Source: Bacteroides sp. SM23_62
GTDB lineage: Bacteria > Bacteroidota > Bacteroidia > Bacteroidales > SM23-62
Reading direction: 5' to 3'
NCBI GenBank assembly: GCA_001303955.1
Contig: LJUP01000040.1
Location: forward strand, 1-40,543
Length of the DNA: 40,543 nt
A program made the translations under genes and the position numbers. The notes beneath the pieces were generated by a model that was not told where the DNA came from, searched no databases, and saw nothing but the letters and a program-made list of their open reading frames with translations. This document shows positions 1 through 8,365 of this stretch, one piece after another; within the stretch, counting starts at the first letter, position 1, and the number at the start of each line of letters is the position of its first letter.

Positions 1-37
1 TTACGCAGGCGAAGACAAATCGCTACGCTTGGTTATT

Positions 38-1150
38 TCACTCTCCACCATACAATTTATACACTTCTGAACCAGCGCTCAGAAATGCCCCCGTTCCGTA
101 AACTTCAGTTTTGTCAGGCCAGGCTTGGCCTGGAGCCGCTCCTATGGGCTGAACATAACCCAGCATGCCTTCCTCTGTGACATGACTGACCAATGCTTTC
201 CATCCTTTCTCAACAGCCGGGACATAGGCTGCCTTTTCCAGAATACCTTTATTTATTCCCCACGCCAGGCCGTAGGTAAAAAATGACGAACCACTTGTTT
301 CGGGCGTGGGGTAAAATGCCTGTCCCAGTAAACTCATTGCCCAGTGCCCTTCCGGAGTTTGAATTTCGAGCAATTTTGCAGCCATTTTTTTGTAAATCTT
401 CAGGAAATACTTGTATTCCTTGCTCTGGGGATCCAGCTCATTCATGATATTGGTGAGCCCGGCAAATACCCATCCGTTGCCTCTTGACCAGAATATTTTT
501 GTTCCGTTATCCAGTTTACCCATGTAGCTTTCGTCGCGGTAATAGAGGTTCTCCTTTTTATCAAACAGGAAATCGGTGGTTGCTTTGTATTCAGCCATCA
601 TGAAATCGAGATATTTCCTTTCACCTGTAATATTGTAAAGCTTTGCCCAGACGGGAGGTGACATAAACAGTGCATCACACCAGTTCCATCGGTCCCGGTG
701 GTATGGGGTACTACGCCATTGCAAAGGGGTTTGTGCAGGATGGAGCATGATGTAATTGAACCGTTCTTTTGTGGGTCCAAGCATCTTCTCATCCCCATAC
801 TTACGATACAGCTCAGCATACATTTGGCCTACCGTATGATCATCCGCATCGTATATACGACGGTGTAAATTCCACTCATGCTTTTCTCCAATCTCTTTGA
901 GCCATTCGTAATACTTATCATCATCTGCCATGGCTGCCCATTTCACCATACCAACATACAATGCACCATTTGTCCAGTCCAGTGGATGGTGAGGTTCATC
1001 CCGGCTATATGAATCACGGTAATGATCTATTTGCCAATCAGCAACTTTTTTCATGATTTTCTTTACCTCAGTGGGTGCTATGTCCTGAGCCTGGGTTAAG
1101 GTTGTAATGGCAAATGCTGCCACCATGATAAAAATCTTTGATGTTTTCAT
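38..1150 (-). CDS. GH105 unsaturated glucuronyl/rhamnogalacturonyl hydrolase, secreted
   Basis: Family 105 enzymes remove the 4,5-unsaturated uronic acid left at the non-reducing end after a polysaccharide lyase has cut pectin, ulvan or a similar acidic glycan. The 370-residue length fits an (alpha/alpha)6 barrel. Residues 1-22 form a signal peptide ending in TQAQ. DADDHTVGQMY (about 101-111) and RWNWCDALFMSPP (about 154-166, Asp159) match the two conserved acidic sites of YteR/YesR, and WSRGNGWV is a further family motif. It is transcribed away from the ThuA-like gene, with 195 bp between them. No lyase occurs in the window, so the substrate cannot be fixed. The GH105 assignment is firm; the exact sugar is unknown. 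Confidence 0.9.
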   Translation of the reverse strand: MKTSKIFIMVAAFAITTLTQAQDIAPTEVKKIMKKVADWQIDHYRDSYSRDEPHHPLDWTNGALYVGMVKWAAMADDDKYYEWLKEIGEKHEWNLHRRIYDADDHTVGQMYAELYRKYGDEKMLGPTKERFNYIMLHPAQTPLQWRSTPYHRDRWNWCDALFMSPPVWAKLYNITGERKYLDFMMAEYKATTDFLFDKKENLYYRDESYMGKLDNGTKIFWSRGNGWVFAGLTNIMNELDPQSKEYKYFLKIYKKMAAKLLEIQTPEGHWAMSLLGQAFYPTPETSGSSFFTYGLAWGINKGILEKAAYVPAVEKGWKALVSHVTEEGMLGYVQPIGAAPGQAWPDKTEVYGTGAFLSAGSEVYKLYGGE

Positions 1151-1345
1151 TTTTTGAGGATATTTATGGTTTGATTTTTATTAAAACGTAGAACAAGTGG
1201 TATCATGATGAAATACAGGGACTTTGTAATTTATTGTTTATCAGAGAGGTATTAAAAATAACAATATTTTGGGAGTATGGGGAATTTGAAAAATATACCT
1301 ACATTCACGAAACGAGAACGATTCTTTTTCCTAAAACTGACTGCC

Positions 1346-2107
1346 ATGATTAAAAAGTGCATTTTATGGGTCTGTATTTTTGCATTATCTGGTTCTTTCA
1401 GCCTTTTTTCCCAGGGGCAGTTTAAGGCATTGGTTTATACCAGTCCCGATTACTACCACGATGTCGTAATACCCACAGCCATATCTGAATTCAAAAAAAT
1501 GGCAGCGAAGCATTTTTTTGAAATGGAATGGACCCAGCAAGCATCAAGATTTAACGGGGATGAGCTGAAGGATTATGCTGTGATCGTTTTCTTGCATGCC
1601 AATGGGGGTTCATTGGATAACGAGCAAATGAAAAGCCTCAAGCAATTTGTCCGGCAGGGAGGAGGATTTGTAGGAATCCATGCCACATCAGTCACACAGG
1701 AACAGGATGAATGGTTCCAAAAACTGGTGGGAAGGGTTTTTATAGGGCATCCTGAAAAACAAACGGCAGTGATCAATGTGATTGACAAGAATTTTCCTGC
1801 CTGCATGCACCTGCCGGATCATTGGTTGTGGACCGATGAATGGTATGACTTTGGAGAAGCTTTAACTGACTCCATGCATGTGCTGTTGACTGTTGATGAG
1901 TCCACATACAATGCCATAAACGGCATGGGTGATTTTCATCCTGTTTCCTGGTACCAGGAATATGATGGGGGAAGATCCTTCTATACTGCCATGGGCCATC
2001 TGGAAATACATTATTCAGATGCCAGGTTTCTAGATCATATCTATGGTGGAATATACTGGGCTGCAACAGGCAAAGGAATTCTTATGAACACTTCCGAAGA
2101 CTTTTAA
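1346..2107 (+). CDS. ThuA-like domain protein, secreted
   Basis: ThuA-like proteins (PF06283) have a class I glutamine-amidotransferase-like fold and often sit beside sugar oxidoreductases or glycosidases; their biochemical role is mostly unproven. Family hallmarks here are GGGFVGIHA in the middle, DEWYDF, and HPVSWYQEYDGGRSFYTAMGH near the end. The open frame reaches back to 1277, but the ATG at 1346 gives a good signal peptide (MIKKCILWV then a hydrophobic run ending at FSQG), so I prefer it; the longer form adds 23 residues with no signal character. It probably forms an operon with the glycosidase that starts 43 bp after its stop. Confidence 0.85.
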   Translation: MIKKCILWVCIFALSGSFSLFSQGQFKALVYTSPDYYHDVVIPTAISEFKKMAAKHFFEMEWTQQASRFNGDELKDYAVIVFLHANGGSLDNEQMKSLKQFVRQGGGFVGIHATSVTQEQDEWFQKLVGRVFIGHPEKQTAVINVIDKNFPACMHLPDHWLWTDEWYDFGEALTDSMHVLLTVDESTYNAINGMGDFHPVSWYQEYDGGRSFYTAMGHLEIHYSDARFLDHIYGGIYWAATGKGILMNTSEDF

Positions 2108-2149
2108 AGATGATTGCAAACCTGAATGGATAGAATGCTTATGGATTTT

Positions 2150-3838
2150 ATGAAATTACTGATCACTTTATTGCTTCCCATATTGCTGTTCAGCTGCGGA
2201 GATCATTCCCTCATTCAGTATCAACCCTTGACAGAGCATATCAGCCAGTACGATAAGGCTGAATTTCGGATTTCTGTTGGGGATACTTTTGCACAACCCT
2301 ATGACAGCAGGTTGGTAGCGTTAAATATGATCCTTGAATCGCCCTCCGGCAAATCTTTGTTCTTACCGGCTTATAATGAGGCTCAAAGGGAAGGATCATC
2401 TGTTTGGAAAGCCTGTTTCACTCCACAGGAAGCCGGAGAGTACAGCTATCACTTTGAACTCATCAGGAATGGGGAGGAAATTGATATTTCAGAAAACGGG
2501 AATTTTGCTGCCTCGGCATCTGAAAAGGATGGATTCCTGCATACAGACGGATTCTGGACATTGAGATTTGATTCTGGAAAGCCCTTCAGGGGAATAGGTG
2601 AAAATGTAAGTTGGGAAGCCAGAGCCTGGGAGAACCCGAAGTGGACATATGATTATTTCCTTGCATCACTTTCTGGAAACAATGCTAATTTTTTCCGTGT
2701 ATGGATGTGTCCCTGGAACTTCCCGGTAGCCTGGCCGGAAGTCAGCAGCACAGACCGCTATACATCATCTGAAGAATATTTTAATCCAAGTGGTATCAAG
2801 AGGCTGGATGAGGTTGTTCAGATGATTGATAGCATGGATTTGTACATGATGCTGGCAATCAATCATCATGGAGGGTTCATCGAAAACCGTGGATGGGAGC
2901 ATAACCGTTACAATGCAGCCAACGGCGGACCTGCAGCCAATCCTGCAGCATTTTTTGCTTCCCCGGAGGCCAGGGAGATGTTTAAGAACCAACTCAGGTA
3001 TATCGTTGCCAGATGGGGGTGTAGTCCTCATATAGCTGCCTGGGAATTTTTTAATGAGGTGGACAATGCGGTATTTTATGGCCAGGACAGCATCATCATA
3101 CCGCATCAGGCAGTCACCAACTGGCATAAGGAAATGGCAGCCTATCTTAAAAGCATTGACCCTTACGATCACATCGTGACCACGAGTGTTTCTCACCGGG
3201 AAATTGAGGGCCTATATGCCCTGGAAGAGCTTGATCTGAATCAAATGCATGTATATAAGCGGACCAAGCAGATTCCGGAAGAGATCCTGATGTATACAGA
3301 AAAGTATCAGAAACCCTTCAGCTGGGGTGAATTTGGATATGAATGGGACTGGAATAAGGACTTTTCAACGTTTGCGGATGAGATGGACCATGATTACAGA
3401 ATTGGTCTGTGGTATGGTCTGTTCAATCCCACACCCATCCTTCCCATGACCTGGTGGTGGGAGTTTTTTGATGAGAGAAGTATGACAACATACTTTAAAA
3501 GTGTTGCAGAAATCAACGATCAGATGCTTGAAGCAGGTGGAGGTGCTTTTGAAAAAACTGAGGCTCATGCCGGGAATGCCGAGGCTTATGCTGTTAAATG
3601 CGGAAAAACATATTTCGTATATTTGTTGAATGATTCCGGTCGGGCCTTTAACGGGGATGTGGAAATAACTGTTTCAGAAAGCGAAACGACGGATTTTTTC
3701 GTGAAAGCATTTGATCCTGATTCCAGGGAATACCAGGACAGAGGGAAAACTGCCTCTCAAAACGGGAGAATTGTATTTTCTGAAAAGGATTTAGAGAACA
3801 CCCTGTGTAAAGTATTCATACTCTCCACATCAGAATAA
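2150..3838 (+). CDS. DUF5060 / GH-A clan glycoside hydrolase, lipoprotein
   Basis: A glycosidase predicted to be lipid-anchored. Starting at the ATG at 2150 puts a short lysine-led hydrophobic segment ahead of the lipobox LFSC; in-frame ATGs at 2126, 2135 and 2141 only add residues before it. Next comes an Ig-like domain of the DUF5060 type (about 30-130) and a TIM barrel (about 135-470) with the two expected glutamates: acid/base in AAWEFFNEVD (Glu303) and nucleophile in SWGEFGYEW (Glu394), numbered from 2150. A C-terminal beta domain follows. This layout is usual for GH5-like enzymes of marine and gut Bacteroidota. The substrate cannot be read from the sequence. It is probably co-transcribed with the ThuA-like gene. 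Confidence 0.82.
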   Translation: MKLLITLLLPILLFSCGDHSLIQYQPLTEHISQYDKAEFRISVGDTFAQPYDSRLVALNMILESPSGKSLFLPAYNEAQREGSSVWKACFTPQEAGEYSYHFELIRNGEEIDISENGNFAASASEKDGFLHTDGFWTLRFDSGKPFRGIGENVSWEARAWENPKWTYDYFLASLSGNNANFFRVWMCPWNFPVAWPEVSSTDRYTSSEEYFNPSGIKRLDEVVQMIDSMDLYMMLAINHHGGFIENRGWEHNRYNAANGGPAANPAAFFASPEAREMFKNQLRYIVARWGCSPHIAAWEFFNEVDNAVFYGQDSIIIPHQAVTNWHKEMAAYLKSIDPYDHIVTTSVSHREIEGLYALEELDLNQMHVYKRTKQIPEEILMYTEKYQKPFSWGEFGYEWDWNKDFSTFADEMDHDYRIGLWYGLFNPTPILPMTWWWEFFDERSMTTYFKSVAEINDQMLEAGGGAFEKTEAHAGNAEAYAVKCGKTYFVYLLNDSGRAFNGDVEITVSESETTDFFVKAFDPDSREYQDRGKTASQNGRIVFSEKDLENTLCKVFILSTSE

Positions 3839-3861
3839 TTCCGTTGTATGGACTATTAATT

Positions 3862-4655
3862 ATGACTCATAATCATCCCTTTCCCATAAAAGACTGTCTG
3901 CCTGTGATTTTCTTATTGCTGGCATTCCCTACATTCGGCCAGGAATCGAAAAACACCTAAAGCCTTCAGGGATGGTGGCACCTGGTACTACCCCCATTTT
4001 CACCTGTTGTTCACGTTGACAATACCATCACTTTCAGGTTAAAAGCCCCGGTTTGATCAGGCTCGGAACATTGATTATGGAATGGTCAATATCCATAGGT
4101 ATCAGTCAAAGGCCATGGGTAAACAAAGAGGCTTGTACGTTTATCTGCCCGCAGAGTATCAAGATAATTTCCAAAAGAATTACCCGGCATTATATTTACG
4201 TCATGGCGGGGAGATAATGAGTCAAGCTGGTCCGGCATGAGCGGCCGGGCTGATGTAATTCTTGAAAACCTTATTGTCGATGGCAAAACCAGGCTTATGA
4301 TTATGGTAATGATGAAAGGACTGACGGACGGAACCTGGGCAGGTGGCAGCTCCCCGGAAGGCATTGGAAACTACAGGGTACTTGAAGGCAAAGAATACAG
4401 GGCCATTGCAGGTTTGTCCATGGGCGGAGGCAGTCTTTTATCATTGGCCTGCGGAATACCGGGAAATTTTGCTGAGTGGGGGACTTTTGTTCCGGATTGT
4501 TAAGCGCAAAAGAGTTTGTCCTTTCTGAGTATATCCCAGATTTCTATTTATAAATCTATCAGTTCAATCAGAATTTTGAGTTGATCTGGCTGGCCTGTGG
4601 AACTGATGATCCAAGAATTCATGGGCACAGGGAGTTTTCACAGCGTATATTTTAG
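3862..4655 (+). pseudogene. Decayed secreted esterase (feruloyl/enterochelin-esterase-like)
   Basis: Pieces of a single esterase appear in order but in changing frames. An ATG at 3862 starts a signal peptide (ends TFGQES) and stops at 3958-3960. VVHVDNTITFRLKAP, typical of the N-terminal Ig/CBM48-like domain, lies near 4003-4050 and stops. From about 4070 come IHRYQSKAMGKQRGLYVYLP and YPALYLRHGG; a one-base shift near 4208 then leads to SSWSGMSGRADVILENL. The nucleophile elbow GLSMGGGS lies near 4411. A late core strand, FELIWLACGTDD, sits at about 4575-4610, and its frame closes at 4653-4655. Several internal segments are missing compared with the usual 370-390 residues, so no working enzyme is expected. 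It follows the DUF5060 glycosidase and may once have been part of that operon. Confidence 0.85.
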
Positions 4656-4949
4656 CCTGAATAATGGGAATGTATTCCCCCAAGCAGAACTTCAGGCAGC
4701 GGCTTTCAATGAGTGACCTGTTAATGTGGCTCCGGCAACAATGAAAGCTATAACCCCTGCCAGCAAGAAGATCCACCAATTGTACAAAAGGGGAATTAAG
4801 AATGTACCCCGTATTTTACACTTTAAGGCAAATAAATTACTCTAATCTTTGAAATACTTTGCCGATATTGCTTAATGGAGGGGAGGTAGAAAAAAGACCT
4901 GCATGGGCTTAAAGTCCAGTGGATTTTATTGCTTTTCCTTGATCCAGGA
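4656..4949. other. Non-coding stretch, probably decayed
   Basis: Between the last recognisable esterase piece and the end of the minus-strand hypothetical gene I find no supported gene, hairpin or promoter. Residual esterase sequence may extend to about 4790, but I could not align it to anything. Confidence 0.4.
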
Positions 4950-6201
4950 TTAAGTAATCAAAATAGGTTTCAATGGATACCAATATGCGTTTGAAATGAT
5001 TGCTTCTGTATTTTCATGTCCAAGATTCATGAAATCAATTATTTTGTCTTCTTTTGGGAACAGACTATGACAGTAAACCGGGTAGGTATGGTCAGGTACG
5101 ATCCCAATGTAATCATTGCCAGTTATCATTTGAAGGATTGCTTCCCCTTCATGCAGAATAAAAGGGATATTGTTTTCATAAAGGGCAACAGCCATTTTTA
5201 CAGTCTCCTCAACCCTGGCTATGCTAGACCCTGCCAGCATCAATGTCCATGCGTCTCCGGATTCAACAACCATCAATGAGATGTGGGTTGAATTTCCTCC
5301 ACGACAAATCTCCCAGGGATGGGCTCCCGGATTTTTGCCGCTATTATACCATTCCCTAAAGTCTTCCTTTGAATGCATCTCAATTTCAGTCAGCCCACCA
5401 TGCCGCCCATCGGCCATTTGATTGTACTTTTCTCTTGGAGACAATTTATCCCGGGTTTCCCTGAAATAACCATTGGCATTGTAGCAAATCTCGCAATACC
5501 TGAAGAAATCATACGCTGATATTTCAGGGATGGTTAATATCTCTTTATGATCCTGCTGTTTCCCCACAATGGTTTTCATTGCCTGAATCCTGTTTTCGCC
5601 CAACCTCTCATCTAACCTGACTGCTTCAATTCCCAATATATCCCAGTATTTTTTCCTTATCAATCTGCCGATCATTTTCTGATAGGATAAATTTTTCTCC
5701 AAATCGCTATTGTACATGGTAACATCTTTTTCAATTTTCCTTGTCTCTTCTTTTATCCTGTATAACAGTGATTCCAGAAATCTTACCATATCCTTATCCT
5801 GGCAATTTTCATTTTCTTCAGGTTCTTCATTTGCATTAATGGTAAAGCACAGTCTTGAATTGATATAAAAAAAACTGATCGTCCCGGTATCTTGCGGTTG
5901 TAATGCTATACCATTTAACTTTATCGGGATAATAATCTTCCCATTCCTGTTTAAATGCTTCATATGAATCCACAAGTCCTTCGCTGAGATATTCTTCAAA
6001 ATCTCCAAAATCATAAATGGAACCCCTGGGAATGTCAATCCATAATTCTCTTATTTCATCATCACCCTCAGCTAAAATGCGACTCATTGACAAATAAATA
6101 TCTGCGAGTAGCTTTTTCTTGAAGGGATCCGTAATTAAGGAGTTATTTTCACACTGTTCGATAATTTGGTCCATCCAGGGTGCAGTTATATCCATTTTCA
6201 T
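4950..6201 (-). pseudogene. Conserved hypothetical protein split by a frameshift at a T8 run
   Basis: Two overlapping minus-strand frames (6201-5836 and 6038-4950) look like one protein of about 416 residues. The first ends properly in WYSITTARYRDDQFF; the second continues sensibly at INSRLCFTINANEE. They join if one T is removed from the run of eight T (plus-strand A at 5867-5874). The N-terminal half is acidic (DFGDFEEYLSEG); the C-terminal half has HPWEICRGGNSTHISL and a stretch resembling a small alpha/beta nucleic-acid or ligand-binding fold. I do not recognise the family. It begins 17 bp after the stop of the AAA/DUF4143 ATPase and is probably in its operon. The shift may be a real mutation, transcriptional slippage or a sequencing error. 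Confidence 0.6.
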
Positions 6202-6217
6202 AGAACAAATGTCCGGT

Positions 6218-7465
6218 TTAGAGTTTCAGTATCCAAATGCAATTCTTGTCCATTTCATATGAAATAACCTCGAGGGGATAGGCAGGGTAATTTTCAGTAA
6301 ATTTCTTTACTGAAGTTGTCTTTCCACTTTTACATTTCAGTTTAACTTCATAAGCCAGACCTTCATTCAGGGAAGCGTTAATTATGAAATCTATTTCAGC
6401 TTTATCAGTTGTGCGCCAATACTTAATTATATCTGGATCATATAGTTCCGTCAACCTTTTGTGAACATAATTTTCTATCAATGCACCCCTATCTTCCCTG
6501 GAATTAAAATCAAAAAACCGGTTAAGAGAACTATTTCTCAAGCCTGAATCTTTGAAAAATATCTTTGGCATTCTGGTAAGCTCTTTTCTGAGATTTGTAT
6601 GGAATGGCTTTAGCAGTTCAATATGGAAACAATTCTCAAGGACAAACAGGTATTTTTGAACGGTTTTATTATCCACACCAATTGTATTTGCAAGCTCATT
6701 TCTGTTCACAATATTCCCTGTCTGCCCGGCCAGCAGGGTCAACATGTAGTAAAATTTGTTCGCGTTACTTATCCCGGATTCATCGATGTCCCTTTTTAAA
6801 AAGGAATCTCTTATATCTTTCAGCAATTTTATTTTCTCGTCCCTGTTTGTTTCCAGCGCAACTTCCGGATAGCCACCAAAAATCAGATACTCACTGAACA
6901 ACTCTGTCAATTCTCTGGAGTTGGTCGAAATATAATCCTGAAGGCTCCTGATGTTTTGCAACTCTTTGCTTAATTTGTCCGAACCCTTAAAAACCAGCCA
7001 TTCTTCAAATGTCAATGTCTGTAATTCAAATACTCTTTTCCGTCCGGAAAGGGAATCAGTGAATTTCTGGTCCATATAAAATGCACTGCTGCCAGATGCA
7101 ATGATTTTAAGATTCCGGTTGTACACATCATATAAATACTTAAGAAAATTTGATGGATCAGCAGCATATTGAATCTCGTCAATAAAAAGAAATAACGGTT
7201 TTTTTGCTTCGCTTGAGCTATTCAGATATTTTTCCGGACGCTGAACAAAGGAAAAAACCTCCTCGGGATGGTCATTTATGGCAGTAAGAATGTCCCTGTC
7301 CTCAAACGTCAGGAAACTTACTGCATCTCCATTACTCTCCAGTTCTTTGTATAAAGCCTGTAATAATGAGGTTTTGCCGCTTTGACGGGGACCCGTAATC
7401 AGGGTATATTCTTTCCTTGAAAGGTGCTTTTTAATATCCCGGTGTATTTGGCGCTGGATATACAT
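6218..7465 (-). CDS. AAA+ ATPase with C-terminal DUF4143
   Basis: A stand-alone ATPase of the AAA_14 plus DUF4143 type, common in Bacteroidota, spirochaetes and archaea and without an agreed function. Walker A is GPRQSGKT at residues 25-32; Walker B is LFLFIDEIQ near residue 95; the sensor-like strand IIASGSSAF follows. The C-terminal half contains the DUF4143 winged-helix and restriction-endonuclease-like region, with ENYVHKRL and the strand pair YWRTTDKAEIDFII ... YEVKLKCKSGK, a D-x-E-x-K-like arrangement. Length (415) is normal and the gene looks intact. It is followed 17 bp later by the split hypothetical gene. Two strong palindromes and a Bacteroidota -7 element lie directly upstream. 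A remnant of the same family sits at 10397-10955. Confidence 0.88.
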   Translation of the reverse strand: MYIQRQIHRDIKKHLSRKEYTLITGPRQSGKTSLLQALYKELESNGDAVSFLTFEDRDILTAINDHPEEVFSFVQRPEKYLNSSSEAKKPLFLFIDEIQYAADPSNFLKYLYDVYNRNLKIIASGSSAFYMDQKFTDSLSGRKRVFELQTLTFEEWLVFKGSDKLSKELQNIRSLQDYISTNSRELTELFSEYLIFGGYPEVALETNRDEKIKLLKDIRDSFLKRDIDESGISNANKFYYMLTLLAGQTGNIVNRNELANTIGVDNKTVQKYLFVLENCFHIELLKPFHTNLRKELTRMPKIFFKDSGLRNSSLNRFFDFNSREDRGALIENYVHKRLTELYDPDIIKYWRTTDKAEIDFIINASLNEGLAYEVKLKCKSGKTTSVKKFTENYPAYPLEVISYEMDKNCIWILKL

Positions 7466-7477
7466 TTCTTTTTGTTA

Positions 7478-7549
7478 CAAAGTTAATGAAAAAAAGGATA
7501 ATTATGGAAACAGAATCCATAATTATCAGATATTTATGGAATAAATATC
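7478..7549 (-). promoter_or_regulatory. Putative promoter with two adjacent palindromes upstream of the AAA/DUF4143 gene
   Basis: On the minus strand TAACTTTG (7485-7478) matches the Bacteroidota -7 consensus TAnnTTTG. Just upstream is a perfect inverted repeat with 12-bp arms, GATAATTATGGA (7497-7508) and TCCATAATTATC (7516-7527), with a 7-base loop. One base further lies a second perfect inverted repeat, GATATTTAT (7529-7537) and ATAAATATC (7541-7549), with a 3-base loop. The first palindrome covers the expected -33 region, as an operator would. No clear TTTG is found at -33. The repeats are plain in the sequence; the regulatory role is inferred. Confidence 0.5.
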
Positions 7550-7641
7550 CAATAATATCACAATTTGTAATAATTTTGTTCGCTAAAGTCATAATGGCTG
7601 ATATTCAAAATAACCTTCCGCTGCAGACCTACACAAAACAA

Positions 7642-7923
7642 CTAACTTACCGGCATAGAGCGAAACACTGAATTAAATTTTTGCTCAATCTGTTCTATTT
7701 CCTGATCAGTCAAAGCATTAAATTCCTTTTTCCTGGCCCTATATGATAATTTACCATTGTTTTGTCCGAGGAACCAGATAAGCAGCGCAACCATTTTATC
7801 GGGCATTTCAAAGTTGTCGTCCAGCCAGGCTTTCATTGAATCATAATCAAACAGGCAGGATAGTTCAGCAGGTATGATGTTGTTAATTGTGTAGTCAACA
7901 CAATCAAACAGGAACTCTGCCTG
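7642..7923 (-). pseudogene. C-terminal fragment of a Fic-family protein
   Basis: The open frame from 7923 down to the stop at 7642 resembles the C-terminal tail seen after the Fic (AMPylation) domain: TINNIIPAEL, then MPDKMVALLIWFLGQNNGKL, RARKKEF and LTDQEIEQIEQKF. The HxFx(D/E)GNGR catalytic motif and all N-terminal parts are missing, and the frame is closed upstream by a TAA at 7924-7926, so only about the last 90 residues survive. It lies head to head with a T9SS-tail fragment on the other strand, and the two overlap by about 36 bp, which marks a deletion junction. The family call rests on the tail alone. Confidence 0.5.
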
Positions 7924-8210
7924 TTAAGCTGTCATCGTTTAACAAGGAAGTTAACTGTACCGTCTATCCAAGTATCTTCGATACACAATTGAACATCGAA
8001 ATGAACTCAAATCGTCTGATTAATGTTACTGTAATATTATACGATCTTACAGGAAAACCTGTATTAAATGCTAGTTTTGATATTCAGCCAGGGCTTAACC
8101 TCCACCAAATCGATTGCCCTGCGACGCTCTAAAAACAAATGTACCTTCTCCGTATTATCGATAAAAACAGCAGTGAAGTATTAGAAGTTCTGAGAGTTAT
8201 TAAAAAATAA
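7887..8210 (+). pseudogene. C-terminal fragment of a secreted protein with a T9SS type A sorting domain
   Basis: LPVKLSSFN followed by VYPSIFDTQLNIEM, VTVILYDLTGKPVL and GLNLHQIDC is the standard T9SS C-terminal sorting domain (Por_Sec_tail), which sends cargo through the type IX secretion system. An in-frame TAA at 8130-8132 interrupts it; the same frame then continues as MYLLRIIDKNSSEVLEVL and ends in VIKK at the natural stop 8208-8210, so a single nonsense change is enough to explain the break. The passenger domain is gone. It implies that the organism has, or once had, a type IX secretion system. Confidence 0.75.
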
Positions 8211-8215
8211 GAGAT

Positions 8216-8365
8216 ATGAGATACATTTTTTTGCCCTTGTTCGCCCTCATAACTGGTCTGGCTTTTTCCCAGAACAAGACCGATGTGAGCCTTTTCATGA
8301 AAGAAGATCCCGGCCATTTATTAAGCGAAGTCTTGGTAAAAACCTATTCCGATGATCCTTATTGA
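8216..8365 (+). pseudogene. Truncated secreted-protein start (49 codons)
   Basis: An ATG five bases after the T9SS-tail stop opens a 49-codon frame with a clear signal peptide (MRYIFLPLFALITGLAFSQ) and about 30 further residues ending in SDDPY before TGA. The position suggests the second gene of an operon behind the T9SS-sorted protein, cut short where the convergent minus-strand gene ends; the two overlap by 7 bp. It could be a genuine small secreted peptide, but the abrupt end beside other remnants makes a broken gene more likely. No family recognised. Confidence 0.45.

Noticed and set aside
7486-7671. A 61-codon plus-strand frame as a small gene beside the AAA ATPase.
   Set aside because: It runs through the two palindromes and the Fic fragment, and has AT-rich, low-complexity composition with no ribosome binding site or known motif.
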